A stretch of DNA of 64,000 nucleotides from an uncultured Clostridia bacterium (lineage in GTDB: Bacteria > Bacillota > Clostridia > Monoglobales > Monoglobaceae), in the NCBI GenBank assembly GCA_947625905.1, contig CANQQJ010000001.1, forward strand, positions 1 to 64,000. Reading direction: 5' to 3'. The position numbers were made by a program, and so were the translations under genes. Shown here piece by piece: positions 52,525-61,944 of the stretch (its first letter is position 1; each line of letters opens with the position of its first letter). The notes under the pieces are model-generated. The model had not been told where the DNA came from. It saw only the letters and a program-made list of their open reading frames with translations, and made no database searches.

Positions 52525-52909
52525 AATAATTTTTCCTTTCAGCGTAGTGATTAGAGATTAGTGAATAGCGAATAGAACGGGCGGCCGGGGTCGTCCGCCC
52601 CTACGACGTTTTACACGATTTGGACGTAGGGGACGACGACCTCGGCGTCCCGCAGGGCGGCAATCTGCCGCCCGTTTGCCTCCTCCCGGGAGGAGGTGGA
52701 TTTTCGCCTTGGCGAAAAGACGGAGGTGGGAACGTAGGTACTAGGGATTAGCGACTAGCGAATACGCGGAAATAATTCGGCGTAAAATATTCGCATATTT
52801 CCGCGAGATATCGTTCCACCCTGTAGGAGCGGATATTATCCGCCCGTTTGCCTCCCATGCCGTAAGGTGGGGGGCGACGACCTCGGCGTCCCGTAAACGC
52901 AGTAAACGG
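52525..52909. repeat. 385-bp mosaic repeat block between xth and tatD
   Basis: In order: heptad array (about 52541-52575), REP-B (52578-52605), REP-A (52625-52652), a GGGCGGC/GCCGCCC hairpin, the CCTCCTCCCGGGAGGAGG palindrome, a TTTTCGCC/GGCGAAAA hairpin, a second heptad array (about 52731-52764), a CGCGGAAA/TTTCCGCG hairpin (about 52766-52804), a GCGGATATTATCCGC palindrome, and a REP-A variant with a GGGCG/CGTCC stem (about 52868-52892). Relative to the array at 35192-35712 the first part is inverted. No gene is seen. Confidence 0.88.
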
Positions 52910-53680
52910 TTAATCTATATTAAAAAACTTCATCGCGTTTTCGTAGGTTATATCGCACAGTTCTTCAAAGCTCACGCCCTTGATCTCGGCCATTTTTTCG
53001 GCGATGTGCCGCACATATGAACTGTCGTTGCGCCTGCCTCGGTGGGGCTCGGGAGCCATATAGGGGCTGTCGGTCTCGATCATTAAGCGCTCGAGCGGTA
53101 TCACTTTCAGCGCCTCAACGGCCTTTCTGGCGTTTTTGAACGTGATGACTCCGGTGAACGAGATCATAAGTCCCATTTTAACCAGCACCTTGGCGGTCTC
53201 GGCGCTGCCCGAAAAGCAGTGCATGACCGCGTTTGACACATTTTTTTCTTTTAATATTTTCAGCACGTCGCCCTTTGATTCCCTGTCGTGTATGACGGCG
53301 GGCAGACCCAGCTCCGCCGCCATGTCCAGCTGCCTCTCAAAGCAGGAGATCTGCTTTTCTCTCGGCGCGCAGCCGTCGTAGTGGTAGTCGATGCCGATCT
53401 CGCCTATCGCCTTGACTTTGGGATTTTTGAGAGCCAGCTCCTTTATCCTTTCAAAGTCCGCGTCCGAAACGTCGTCCGCCGCCTCGGGGTGTATGCCCGC
53501 GGCGCAGTATATAAAGTCGTGCGAGTTCGCGATCCCGACCGCGGTCTCGGAGCTTTTCACGTCCGAGCCGACCTCGATCACGCGGGCCACGCCGCTGTTT
53601 TTAATTTTTTCGATGACAGCCTCGCGGTCGGCGTCGAACCGGCTGTCGTCAAGATGAGCGTGGGTGTCAAACAGTTTCAT
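52910..53680 (-). CDS. tatD: TatD-family metal-dependent DNase
   Basis: A TIM-barrel hydrolase of 256 residues with all family motifs: FDTHAHLDDSRF, AIGEIGIDYHYD, LGLPAVIHDRESKGD, MHCFSGS, and the C-terminal LMIETDSPYMAPEPHRGRRND. TatD proteins act as 3'-5' DNases in repair and DNA turnover. Start ATG 53680. The gene diverges from proA across a 119-bp promoter region. Confidence 0.95.
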   Translation of the reverse strand: MKLFDTHAHLDDSRFDADREAVIEKIKNSGVARVIEVGSDVKSSETAVGIANSHDFIYCAAGIHPEAADDVSDADFERIKELALKNPKVKAIGEIGIDYHYDGCAPREKQISCFERQLDMAAELGLPAVIHDRESKGDVLKILKEKNVSNAVMHCFSGSAETAKVLVKMGLMISFTGVITFKNARKAVEALKVIPLERLMIETDSPYMAPEPHRGRRNDSSYVRHIAEKMAEIKGVSFEELCDITYENAMKFFNID

Positions 53681-53732
53681 GATATTTTCCTCGCTTTCGC
53701 CTTGAGTAATTGTTGATCACAGTAAATTTTTC

Positions 53733-53761
53733 TTGATTATACCATAAAACTGTGATATAAT
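53733..53761 (+). promoter_or_regulatory. Promoter for proA
   Basis: TTGATT (53733-53738), 17 bp, TATAAT (53756-53761), 38 bp before the start. Confidence 0.75.
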
Positions 53762-53799
53762 CAATAAGATATGAAAAAATTTGTATGAGGTGAGAAATC

Positions 53800-55044
53800 A
53801 TGCGCGAATTAGACGAAAAAGGAAAGCTGGCAAAGGCCGCGGCGCGGAAGCTGGCCGTGCTTTCGACTTCCGTCAAGGACAAGGCGCTGCTTAGTATGGC
53901 GGACGCTCTTGAAAATTCGGCGGAATATATCATAGGTGAAAACAAAAAGGACATAGAGGCGGGACGCGGGAGCGGCCTCAGAGAGGGCCTTATAGACAGG
54001 CTCATGCTGAACGCCGACAGGATCGCGGGGATCGCCGAGGGGCTGCGCCAGATTGCCGCGCTGCCCGACCCGATCGGCGAGGCGGTGTCCCGCGTGACGC
54101 GGCCCAACGGGCTCAAAATAACCAAAGTGCGCGTGCCGCTGGGCGTTATCGGAATAATATACGAAGCGCGCCCCAACGTGACGGCCGACGCGGCGGGTCT
54201 GTGCGTCAAGTCGGGCAACGCGGTGATACTCCGCGGGGGCAAGGAGGCCTTTAACTCCAACATGGCGATAGTCAAGGTCATGCAGGAGGCCGGATACGCG
54301 GCGGGCCTGCCCGAGGGCTCGATAAATCTGGTCGAGAACACGACCCGCGAGAGCTCGACCGCTCTGATGCGGCTCAACGAGTATCTGGACGTGATCATAC
54401 CCAGAGGCGGAGCGGGCCTTATAAAGGCGGTAGTGGAAAACGCCACGGTGCCCGCCATCGAGACCGGGACCGGAAACTGTCATGTGTATGTCGACGAGAG
54501 CGCCGACCTTGAAATGGCGAAAAATATTGTTATAAACGCCAAGACTCAGCGTCCGTCGGTGTGCAACGCCGAGGAAAAGCTGCTGGTCCATGAGAAAATA
54601 GCGGCGGAGTTCCTGCCGAATATGCTTAAGGAATTATCCGACCGCGGCGTTGAGATAGTCGGCGACGAGCGGTGCCGCGCCCTTTGGCCTGATGCCGGCG
54701 CTGCGACGGAAGACGACTGGTACACCGAGTATCTCGAACTTAAGATCGGAGTAAAGGTGATCGGAAGTGTAGATGAAGCGATAGCCCACATCAACAAGTA
54801 CAACAGCGGCCATTCCGAGGCGATCGTCACGAGCAGCTACCAAAACGCGCAGAAGTTCCTTGACGAGGTCGACGCGGCGGCGGTCTATGTCAACGCCTCG
54901 ACCAGATTCACCGACGGATTTGAGTTCGGGTTCGGAGCCGAGATCGGCATCAGCACCCAAAAGACCCACGCTCGCGGCCCAATGGGGCTCAGGGAGCTCA
55001 CCTCGACCAAGTATATTATCGAGGGCAGCGGACAAATAAGATAA
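53800..55044 (+). CDS. proA: Glutamate-5-semialdehyde dehydrogenase (gamma-glutamyl phosphate reductase)
   Basis: Second step of proline synthesis, reducing gamma-glutamyl phosphate with NADPH. The 414-residue protein contains [31 protein letters not shown], the catalytic Cys in [51 protein letters not shown] and HARGPMGL near the end. No proB is adjacent in the window. It is followed after 28 nt by metY, possibly in one transcript. GAGGTGAG precedes the ATG. Confidence 0.96.
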   Translation: MRELDEKGKLAKAAARKLAVLSTSVKDKALLSMADALENSAEYIIGENKKDIEAGRGSGLREGLIDRLMLNADRIAGIAEGLRQIAALPDPIGEAVSRVTRPNGLKITKVRVPLGVIGIIYEARPNVTADAAGLCVKSGNAVILRGGKEAFNSNMAIVKVMQEAGYAAGLPEGSINLVENTTRESSTALMRLNEYLDVIIPRGGAGLIKAVVENATVPAIETGTGNCHVYVDESADLEMAKNIVINAKTQRPSVCNAEEKLLVHEKIAAEFLPNMLKELSDRGVEIVGDERCRALWPDAGAATEDDWYTEYLELKIGVKVIGSVDEAIAHINKYNSGHSEAIVTSSYQNAQKFLDEVDAAAVYVNASTRFTDGFEFGFGAEIGISTQKTHARGPMGLRELTSTKYIIEGSGQIR

Positions 55045-55072
55045 AAATAAATTTATATATAGGAGAATTGTT

Positions 55073-56350
55073 ATGAGAATAGACACAAAATGTATCCAGT
55101 CGGGCTACACGCCCAAGAACGGCGAGGCGAGGATCCTGCCGATCTATCAAAGCACCACGTTTAAATATGATTCGACCGAGCATATGGGACGCCTGTTCGA
55201 CCTTGAGGAGGACGGATATTTCTACACGCGTCTCGCCAACCCCACCAACGACGCGGTGGCGGCCAAGATCGCCGACCTTGAGGGCGGCGTCGCGGGAATG
55301 CTCACATCGTCGGGACAGTCGGCCTGCTTCTACTCGATATTCAATATCTGCGAGGCGGGGGATCACTTCGTGTGCTCAACCAGCATTTACGGCGGCACCT
55401 ACAACCTGTTTTCGGTCACGATGAAAAAGCTGGGTATCGACGTCACGTTCGTTGACCCCGACGCACCCGCCGAGAAGATAGCCGCGGCGTTCAGACCCAA
55501 CACAAAGGCGCTGTTCGGCGAGACGATCGCGAACCCGGCGCTTGTTGTGCTCGATATAGAAAAATTCGCGAAGGTCGCCCACGACCACGGCGTTCCGCTG
55601 ATCGTTGACAACACGTTCGCCACGCCGATAAACTGCCGCCCCATAGAGTGGGGAGCCGATATCGTGGTCCATTCCACCACAAAGTATATGGACGGTCACG
55701 CCACATCGGTGGGCGGCGCGATAGTTGACAGCGGAAACTTTGACTGGGAAGCCCACAGCAACAAGTTCCCGGGCCTCACCACTCCCGATGAGTCGTACCA
55801 CGGGGTCGTGTACACCGAGAGATTCGGCAAGGCGGCATATATCACAAAGGCCACCGCCACGCTCATGCGCGATCTGGGCTCGATACCCTCGCCGCACAAC
55901 TCGTTCCTGCTTAATCTCGGTCTTGAAACGCTGGCGCTCCGCATGCGCAAGCATTGCGAGAACGCCCAAAAGATCGCCGAATATCTGAGCAAAAACGACA
56001 AGGTCTCATGGGTTAGCTTTTCGGGCCTTGAGGGCGACAAGTATCATGAGCTGGCGCAAAAATATATGCCGAGCGGCTCCTGCGGAGTTATCTCGTTCGG
56101 CGTCAAGGGCGGCAGAGATAACGCCGTCAAGTTTATGGACAGCCTCAAGCTGGCGGCGATCGTTACTCATGTGGCGGACGCGCGCACCTCGGTGCTGCAC
56201 CCTGCCAGCCATACCCATCGCCAGATGAACGACGAGGAGCTTAAAGCCGCGGGCGTTACGCCCGACCTTATCCGCTTCTCGGTAGGAATAGAAGACGCGG
56301 ACGATATTATCGAGGATATCGAAAACGCGCTTAACGCGGCCGTGAAATAA
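55073..56350 (+). CDS. metY: O-acetylhomoserine sulfhydrylase (MetY)
   Basis: A PLP enzyme making homocysteine from O-acetylhomoserine and sulfide. The 425-residue protein has YQSTTFKYDS, YTRLANPTNDAV, SGQSACFYSI, VDNTFATP, the PLP Lys in HSTTKYMDGHA, GGAIVDSGNFDW, and SVLHPASHTHRQM near the C-terminus. The insert after GGAIVDSG and the overall length favour MetY over cystathionine gamma-synthase. AGGAG precedes ATG 55073. Confidence 0.95.
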   Translation: MRIDTKCIQSGYTPKNGEARILPIYQSTTFKYDSTEHMGRLFDLEEDGYFYTRLANPTNDAVAAKIADLEGGVAGMLTSSGQSACFYSIFNICEAGDHFVCSTSIYGGTYNLFSVTMKKLGIDVTFVDPDAPAEKIAAAFRPNTKALFGETIANPALVVLDIEKFAKVAHDHGVPLIVDNTFATPINCRPIEWGADIVVHSTTKYMDGHATSVGGAIVDSGNFDWEAHSNKFPGLTTPDESYHGVVYTERFGKAAYITKATATLMRDLGSIPSPHNSFLLNLGLETLALRMRKHCENAQKIAEYLSKNDKVSWVSFSGLEGDKYHELAQKYMPSGSCGVISFGVKGGRDNAVKFMDSLKLAAIVTHVADARTSVLHPASHTHRQMNDEELKAAGVTPDLIRFSVGIEDADDIIEDIENALNAAVK

Positions 56351-56374
56351 CAAGATCAAAAGGGAGTGAGAATA

Positions 56375-56854
56375 TTGGCGGAAAAATCCAGACCGGTGTC
56401 CCATTCGTACACCGAGCAGGTGCAAATGATAACGTCGCAGGACTTAAACGGCTACGGCAGACTGTTCGGCGGCCGTTTGATGGAGTGGATAGACGTTGTG
56501 GCGGGCATCGTGGCGCGCCGCCACAGCGGATGCAACGTGACCACCGCGATGGTAGACACGCTCTGCTTCCGCGCGCCCGCCTATCCCAACGACACGCTTG
56601 TCCTCGCGGGACAGGTGACATGGGTGGGCAACACTTCTATGGAGGTTTGCGTGCGCACCATGGTCGAGGACTACGAGGGCGAGAAGCGCACGATCAACAA
56701 GGCGTATCTGGTCCTTGTGGCGCTTGACGAGAACGAGAAGCCCGTGCGGGTCCCGAGACTTATCCTCGAGGACGAGGAGCAGCGCATGGAATGGGAGCTG
56801 GGCGAGAGGCGCCAGCAGCTCAGAAACGAGAGGCGCAGGATCAACGCCGGATAA
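56375..56854 (+). CDS. Hotdog-fold acyl-CoA thioesterase
   Basis: A 159-residue YciA/BACH-type thioesterase: LNGYGRLFGGRLMEWIDVVAGIVARRHSG holds the hotdog helix with the catalytic Asp/Asn region, followed by TTAMVDTLCFRAPAYPNDTLVLAGQVTWVGNTSMEV. It probably hydrolyses acyl-CoA in the cytoplasm, and its chain-length preference cannot be read. TTG 56375 is preferred, with AAGGGAG eight bases upstream. The GTG at 56366 overlaps that site. Confidence 0.9.
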   Translation: MAEKSRPVSHSYTEQVQMITSQDLNGYGRLFGGRLMEWIDVVAGIVARRHSGCNVTTAMVDTLCFRAPAYPNDTLVLAGQVTWVGNTSMEVCVRTMVEDYEGEKRTINKAYLVLVALDENEKPVRVPRLILEDEEQRMEWELGERRQQLRNERRRINAG

Positions 56855-56877
56855 GTAAACTTGTGAGATGAGATCAA

Positions 56878-57987
56878 ATGATAGCCAAACGGACGCCGAA
56901 AATTGAATTGTCATACATGAATATAATCTGCGCTCTGCTGGTTATATTCATTCATTGCGCCTCGGTGCTTATCGGCGGGACCACAAAAGCCGACGCGGCG
57001 TTTAACATTGTGTTTGTGCCTTGGCGGTTCAGCACCTTCGTGGTGCCCGCGTTCATATTCATGAGCGGCGTCAAGTACTTTTTGACCGACAAGCGTATAA
57101 ATTATTTCAAGTTCTACGAGGGGCGCATTATCCGCGTGGTCCTGCCGTACATGCTGTGGGTCGTTATATACATGATGTTCTTTGTGAGTCATCACTTTTT
57201 TGACTTTTCGTGGGACAAGCTTATACACTCATGGGTCTGCGGCGATCTGGTCGGGCACTTCTATTTTGTGATAATCATAGTGCAGTTCTATCTGCTTATG
57301 CCGATCTGGATGTACGTGCTGCGCCGAACAGACACCGCCGCGGGCATTGTTTGCTCGATACTTATATCGGTCGTGTTCGGCTTTAATCTGAGCAACATAC
57401 TGGGAGCGGTTTTCCCGAACTACGTGTTCGAGGGTGGTGATGTGATATTCACAAAATATCTCTTCTACTGGGTTTTGGGCTGCTATGCGGGCATGAACTA
57501 CACCGCCTTCAAAAAGGCGGTCATGAGCAAAAAACTGCTGATAACCGTATTGTTTCTGCTGTCGGCGGCGCTGGATATTTTTCTGGCGTACAAGACCTAC
57601 AACGCCGCGGCGCCGTGGATGGAGGAAGTGCATATCGTCTACTGCACGGCCGCGATATTGTTCTTCTTTATGCTGACGTCGCTGCCGGCCGGCAGCCGCA
57701 AAAAGGCAACATGGCTCACCCGCGCCCTTGACGAACAGTGCTACAACATATATCTGTCGCACTGTCTGGTGGTGCTGTGGCTCAATGATTATCTGATCAC
57801 AGAGGCGGGCATAACAAATGTCACGGAGCGCTTCGGCATAATAACCGCCGCGGCGTATTCGGTCCCGATAATATTCTGGCTGCTTTGGCACTTTGTAAAG
57901 CTGCTGATAAAACAAGTAATTAATATGATAAAAAAATTATACGTGCGAATTAAAAACAAGAAAGGTTCTGATAATTATGAAATCTAA
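56878..57987 (+). CDS. Membrane acyltransferase (acyltransferase-3 family)
   Basis: A 369-residue polytopic protein with about ten membrane helices. Near the N-terminus is the family hallmark helix with VIFIHCASVLI (catalytic His), followed by RFSTFVVPAFIFMSGVKYF and the RIIRVVLPYMLW segment. The C-terminus is basic. Family members O-acetylate surface sugars or peptidoglycan, and the acceptor here is unknown. It starts 23 nt after the thioesterase and overlaps the following lipoprotein gene by 11 bp. Confidence 0.9.
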   Translation: MIAKRTPKIELSYMNIICALLVIFIHCASVLIGGTTKADAAFNIVFVPWRFSTFVVPAFIFMSGVKYFLTDKRINYFKFYEGRIIRVVLPYMLWVVIYMMFFVSHHFFDFSWDKLIHSWVCGDLVGHFYFVIIIVQFYLLMPIWMYVLRRTDTAAGIVCSILISVVFGFNLSNILGAVFPNYVFEGGDVIFTKYLFYWVLGCYAGMNYTAFKKAVMSKKLLITVLFLLSAALDIFLAYKTYNAAAPWMEEVHIVYCTAAILFFFMLTSLPAGSRKKATWLTRALDEQCYNIYLSHCLVVLWLNDYLITEAGITNVTERFGIITAAAYSVPIIFWLLWHFVKLLIKQVINMIKKLYVRIKNKKGSDNYEI

Positions 57988-58537
57988 AAAGATGATAGTG
58001 CTCGCCGCGTTCGCGGCTGCGGCTCTGTCGCTCACGGCTTGCGGCGGCTCGGGGGAGAGCGTGCAAAAGACGTCCGAGCAGCCCAAAGCGGCGCAGGCTT
58101 CGGCTCAAGGCAATTCTTTGCCGAACGAGCTGACCTCAAAATATTCAAACTACGCCGAGTCGTTCACAAAGGAGTTCGGAGAGTTCGTAAACGGCGACAT
58201 GGACACGGTGCTGAGGGGCGTGGGCGGTCTTAACGCCGACAACTTCGCGCAGTGGAAGGAGACCTATGACAAATACAACGAGCGCTGCGGCCACTGGTTC
58301 AACGAGCTGAGCGCCGCCGAAATGCTGTGTCCCGAAGACAAGGCCGAGGCGCACAAGGACCTTGAGGCGGTCGTCGCCACGATACAAAAGATATTCGAGG
58401 GTCTCGAGCCGAGAGTTCAGGCCGCGGAAGGCGGGGACTTATCGCAGCTCACAGGTATGGCCGCGCAGTACGAGCAGGCGTCAGACATAGCCCACGAGAT
58501 GTGGAACAAAGCGTCGGCGGAAGTAACAGCCGAATAA
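57977..58537 (+). CDS. Putative lipoprotein
   Basis: A 186-residue protein with a lipoprotein signal peptide and lipobox LTAC (Cys22), a Ser/Gln/Ala-rich linker, then a helical domain with no recognised family (about 50-180). The start overlaps the acyltransferase by 11 bp, so translation is coupled and a functional link at the cell surface is plausible. AGAAAGG precedes ATG 57977. Confidence 0.78.
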   Translation: MKSKKMIVLAAFAAAALSLTACGGSGESVQKTSEQPKAAQASAQGNSLPNELTSKYSNYAESFTKEFGEFVNGDMDTVLRGVGGLNADNFAQWKETYDKYNERCGHWFNELSAAEMLCPEDKAEAHKDLEAVVATIQKIFEGLEPRVQAAEGGDLSQLTGMAAQYEQASDIAHEMWNKASAEVTAE

Positions 58538-58552
58538 ATTTCTTGAAACCCC

Positions 58553-58580
58553 TTGATTTTTTGTCAAAATAGGTTATAAT
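58553..58580 (+). promoter_or_regulatory. Promoter for the DUF1858 gene
   Basis: TTGATT (58553-58558), 16 bp, TATAAT (58575-58580). Confidence 0.65.
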
Positions 58581-58612
58581 ATTTACAGAGATAAAATAAG
58601 GAGGAATATATT

Positions 58613-58825
58613 ATGGCAAAACAGGTAACAAAAGACACGATAATCATGGAAGCGCTTCAGCTTGATCCCGGCACCGCGGAATTCTTTTTTGAGATAGGCA
58701 TGCACTGCCTCGGCTGCCCCTCGTCAAGCGGCGAGAGCATCGAGCAGGCGTGCGCGGTCCACGGCGTGAACTGCGGCGAGCTTGTTGACAAGATCAACAG
58801 TTATCTCAAGTCAAAAGAGGCGTAA
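58613..58825 (+). CDS. DUF1858 domain protein
   Basis: A 70-residue protein, the full DUF1858 domain: TKDTIIMEALQLDPGTAEFFFEIGMHCLGCPSSSGESIEQAC with the CLGC motif. The domain is found alone or fused to redox and hybrid-cluster-associated proteins in anaerobes, and the conserved cysteines suggest metal or redox chemistry. GGAGG precedes ATG 58613. Confidence 0.9.
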   Translation: MAKQVTKDTIIMEALQLDPGTAEFFFEIGMHCLGCPSSSGESIEQACAVHGVNCGELVDKINSYLKSKEA

Positions 58826-58858
58826 TTTAAAAAATTTAGAGAAATTTTCAAAAATATG

Positions 58859-58888
58859 TTGACAAACAGACCGCGATTGATGTATAAT
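58859..58888 (+). promoter_or_regulatory. Promoter for yceD-rpmF
   Basis: TTGACA (58859-58864), 18 bp, TATAAT (58883-58888). Confidence 0.75.
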
Positions 58889-58950
58889 AATCGCTGTCTG
58901 TTTAGTTGCATGGATTCCGCGCACGCGCGCGGTTTAAACGGGAGAACAAA

Positions 58951-59460
58951 ATGGACATTAACATAGCGTCGATCAAGAACTACGAGGGCAAGAGTATTCC
59001 CATTGACTGCGAGATCGATCTGAAAGGCCGCGAGGGTGACGATTTTGAGATCATCGCTCCGATAAAAGTGAAGGGCGCAATACGCAACTTCGGCGGCACG
59101 ATCGAGCTTGACGCCAAAGGAGCGGCGGCGCTGCGCATGATCTGCGACAGATGCGCCGAGGAATACGAGGCCCGCGCGGAGTTTGACATAATCGAGAGCT
59201 TCAAGGAGACCGAGAGGTTTGAGCGAGGCGAGGAGAATGAGAATCCCGATATAATCGGATTTTCGGGCGACAGCATAGACCTTGACGAATACGTGTACAG
59301 CGGCCTTGTCGTCAGCCTGCCGGGAAAGCATTTGTGCCGCGAGGACTGCAAAGGCCTGTGTCCCGAGTGCGGAGCCAATCTCAACGACGGTCCGTGCCGC
59401 TGCGACACGCGCCCGACCGACCCCAGATTCGATATACTCGACAGTCTGGACATCGAGTAG
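58951..59460 (+). CDS. yceD: YceD/DUF177 family protein
   Basis: A 169-residue protein of the family that is almost always encoded next to rpmF and is implicated in 23S rRNA metabolism. The diagnostic C-terminal Cys cluster is present (CREDCKGLCPECGANLN), plus an upstream CDRC pair at about residues 68-71. ATG 58951 has GGGAG upstream. The longer frame to 58906 lacks a start signal. The usual close coupling to rpmF is interrupted here by a 173-bp insert carrying two repeat units. Confidence 0.9.
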   Translation: MDINIASIKNYEGKSIPIDCEIDLKGREGDDFEIIAPIKVKGAIRNFGGTIELDAKGAAALRMICDRCAEEYEARAEFDIIESFKETERFERGEENENPDIIGFSGDSIDLDEYVYSGLVVSLPGKHLCREDCKGLCPECGANLNDGPCRCDTRPTDPRFDILDSLDIE

Positions 59461-59477
59461 GGAAGGCGTTCCGAAAT

Positions 59478-59568
59478 AATCGGACCCCTCATCGTAGGGG
59501 ACGACGACCTCGGCGTCCCGAATCAATCGGACCCCTCATTGTAGGGGACGACGACCTCGGCGTCCCGC
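59478..59568. repeat. Two tandem REP-A units inside the yceD-rpmF operon
   Basis: Two copies of a ~47-bp unit, each AATCGGACCCCTCAT followed by a REP-A hairpin (59493-59520 and 59540-59567), lie between the co-transcribed genes. If transcribed they would form two GGGACG/CGTCCC hairpins in the mRNA. Confidence 0.88.
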
Positions 59569-59633
59569 AAACAAATACGTATAAAATAAAGCCTAAGGCT
59601 GTTCCATATAATTTGAAAAGAGGTGTAAAGTAA

Positions 59634-59813
59634 ATGGCAGTTCCAAAGAGAAAAACATCAAAAGCGAGAAGAGATAAGAGAAGAGCAAACTGGAAGCTGG
59701 CGGTTCCCGGTCTGGTGGCTTGCCCCCAGTGCGGAGAGCTTAAGCTCCCTCACAGAGCCTGCAAAGCCTGCGGTTCATACAAGGGCAGAGAGGTTATCGC
59801 TGTGGAGGACTAA
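59634..59813 (+). CDS. rpmF: 50S ribosomal protein L32
   Basis: A 59-residue ribosomal protein: start [20 protein letters not shown], then the zinc-binding set [11 protein letters not shown] and CKACG typical of the C+ form of L32. AGAGGTG precedes the ATG. This short gene follows yceD in most bacteria, which confirms the call. Confidence 0.97.
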   Translation: MAVPKRKTSKARRDKRRANWKLAVPGLVACPQCGELKLPHRACKACGSYKGREVIAVED

Positions 59814-59826
59814 CACTCGTGAAACG

Positions 59827-59853
59827 GCGCCGCGAACTCCGCGGCGTTTTTTG
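59827..59853 (+). terminator. Terminator after rpmF
   Basis: A CGCCGC/GCGGCG stem followed by TTTTTTGTTTT. Confidence 0.8.
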
Positions 59854-59862
59854 TTTTACGCC

Positions 59863-59891
59863 TTGAAATCATGTTGATTATATGATAGAAT
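59863..59891 (+). promoter_or_regulatory. Promoter for der
   Basis: TTGAAA (59863-59868), 17 bp, TAGAAT (59886-59891). Confidence 0.7.
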
Positions 59892-59918
59892 TAAAATCAG
59901 TATCAAGGAGGAAAAGTT

Positions 59919-61241
59919 ATGAAACCGACAGTCGCCGTTGTGGGGCGGCCCAATGTGGGCAAATCCACATTTTTCAACAAGGTCGCCGGAAAACGGATAT
60001 CAATAATAGAGGACACTCCGGGCGTGACGCGTGACAGAATCTACGTGGACGCCGAGTGGTGCGGCCGCGAATTTACCATGATCGACACCGGCGGAATAGA
60101 GCCCGGCACCGATGATGTTATATTAAGTCAGATGCGCGCTCAGGCCGAGCTCGCCATCGACATGGCGGACGTTATAGTGCTTATCGTCAACGTGCGCGAC
60201 GGGGTGACCGCCGCCGACAGCGACGTTGCCGCCATGCTGCAAAAGAGCGGCAAACCCGTGGTCCTGGCCGCCAACAAGGTCGACAGTCCCGGCGAGCCGC
60301 CCTTGGAGATGTATGAGTTTTATAACCTCGGCTTGGGCGATCCGTGGCCCATTTCCTCGGTCCACGGCTTGGGGCTCGGCGATCTGCTCGACGAGATAGT
60401 GAAGTATTTTCCCGAGGACGCGGAGCCGGAAGACGAGAGCGACATTATTCACGTGGCGATCGTCGGCAAACCCAACGCGGGCAAATCGTCGCTCGTGAAT
60501 AAGATACTGGGCGAGGAGCGAGTGATAGTCAGCGACATAGCGGGAACCACCCGCGACGCCATCGACACGCTGTATGAGCGAAACGGCCAAAAATATATGC
60601 TGATCGACACCGCGGGCATGCGCAAGCGGGGCAAGATCAACGAGAATGTCGAGCGCTACAGCGTGACCCGCGCCCTGAACGCGGTCGACCGCGCCGACGT
60701 GTGCCTTATAATGGTCGACGCCGCCGAGGGCATAACCGAGCAGGACACCAAGATTGCGGGCTATGTCCACGAGGCGGGCAAGGCGTCGGTGATCGTTGTG
60801 AACAAGTGGGACCTGATCGAAAAAGAGACCAACACCATGCGCAACTTTAAAAACAAAGTCAAAGAGGGCTTTAATTTTATGATGTACGCGCCGTCGGTTT
60901 TTATCTCGGCAAAGACCGGTCTCCGCGTGAATGATTTGTTTGAGGTCATGGACGCGGCTGTGGAGCAGAATTCAAAGCGCATTTCAACGGGAGTCCTGAA
61001 CGACGTGCTTAATGACGCGGTGGCGGCTGTGCAGCCGCCCAGCGACAAGGGACGCAGGCTCAAGATCTACTACGCGACCCAGGCCGCGATAAAGCCGCCC
61101 ACCTTTGTGCTGTTTGTCAACAGCGGAAAGCTGGCGCATTATTCATATGTCAGATATATCGAGAACCAGTTCAGGGCGCGCTTCGGATTTGAGGGCTCGC
61201 CGATAAAATTTATAATTCGAGAAAAAGGGGAGAAAAAATAA
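59919..61241 (+). CDS. der: Ribosome-assembly GTPase Der (EngA)
   Basis: A 440-residue double-GTPase acting in 50S subunit assembly. First G domain: GRPNVGKST (9-17), DTGG and NKVD. Second G domain: GKPNAGKSS, DTAG and NKWD. A C-terminal KH-like domain follows. Length and motif order are standard. AGGAGG precedes the ATG. The next gene, plsY, starts on the base after its stop codon. Confidence 0.97.
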   Translation: MKPTVAVVGRPNVGKSTFFNKVAGKRISIIEDTPGVTRDRIYVDAEWCGREFTMIDTGGIEPGTDDVILSQMRAQAELAIDMADVIVLIVNVRDGVTAADSDVAAMLQKSGKPVVLAANKVDSPGEPPLEMYEFYNLGLGDPWPISSVHGLGLGDLLDEIVKYFPEDAEPEDESDIIHVAIVGKPNAGKSSLVNKILGEERVIVSDIAGTTRDAIDTLYERNGQKYMLIDTAGMRKRGKINENVERYSVTRALNAVDRADVCLIMVDAAEGITEQDTKIAGYVHEAGKASVIVVNKWDLIEKETNTMRNFKNKVKEGFNFMMYAPSVFISAKTGLRVNDLFEVMDAAVEQNSKRISTGVLNDVLNDAVAAVQPPSDKGRRLKIYYATQAAIKPPTFVLFVNSGKLAHYSYVRYIENQFRARFGFEGSPIKFIIREKGEKK

Positions 61242-61883
61242 ATGGCGGTTTTAACAGCGGTTATCGCGGGAGTTCTGTCGTATCTCATAGGCTCGGTCAA
61301 TTTTTCGATCATACTTTCAAGGCTGATCTCCGGCGAGGATATAAGAAAGAGCGGCTCGGGCAACGCCGGAGCCACAAACATGCTGCGCACTCTCGGCAAG
61401 GCGCCCGCGGCCGCAACCTTGATACTTGACGTTTTAAAGGGAGTGGCGTGCGTGGTTTTCGCAAAGATTTTTGTTGGCCGCGCGGGCGGCGCCGGGCTTG
61501 AAAATATCTGCCTGCCGTATATAGCGGGTCTGTGCGCCGTGCTGGGCCACAATTTCCCGATATATTTCGGCTTTAAGGGCGGCAAGGGCGTCGCCACATC
61601 GCTGGGCGTTGTGATGACTCTTGACTGGAAGGTCGGACTTATCGTCATGATCGTGTCGCTCGCTATCATGGCGGCGACGAGGTATGTGTCGCTTGGCTCT
61701 GTTTTGGGCAGCGTGATGTTTGTGATAATTGAGATAATAAAGGATCTTGTGACGGGTGATATAAAGCCTGTCGGCATGATCTGCATAATAATCATGGGCG
61801 CGCTGATCGTTATCCGCCACCGCGCCAACATAAAGCGCCTTCTAAACGGCACCGAAAACAAACTGGGAAAAAAACATGAATAA
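61242..61883 (+). CDS. plsY: Acyl-phosphate:glycerol-3-phosphate acyltransferase
   Basis: First committed acylation of phospholipid synthesis, using acyl phosphate. The 213-residue membrane protein has the three PlsY motifs: SGSGNAGATNMLR, GHNFPIYFGFKGGKGVATSLG, and the RYVSLGS segment, within about five helices. It starts directly after der and in other Firmicutes is followed by gpsA. Here a RAYT gene and repeats lie between them. Confidence 0.95.
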   Translation: MAVLTAVIAGVLSYLIGSVNFSIILSRLISGEDIRKSGSGNAGATNMLRTLGKAPAAATLILDVLKGVACVVFAKIFVGRAGGAGLENICLPYIAGLCAVLGHNFPIYFGFKGGKGVATSLGVVMTLDWKVGLIVMIVSLAIMAATRYVSLGSVLGSVMFVIIEIIKDLVTGDIKPVGMICIIIMGALIVIRHRANIKRLLNGTENKLGKKHE

Positions 61884-61944
61884 AATATATAAAGCGCAGA
61901 GTATATAAGGCGATTACGAACAAGGTAATTCCGTGTAGACACTA

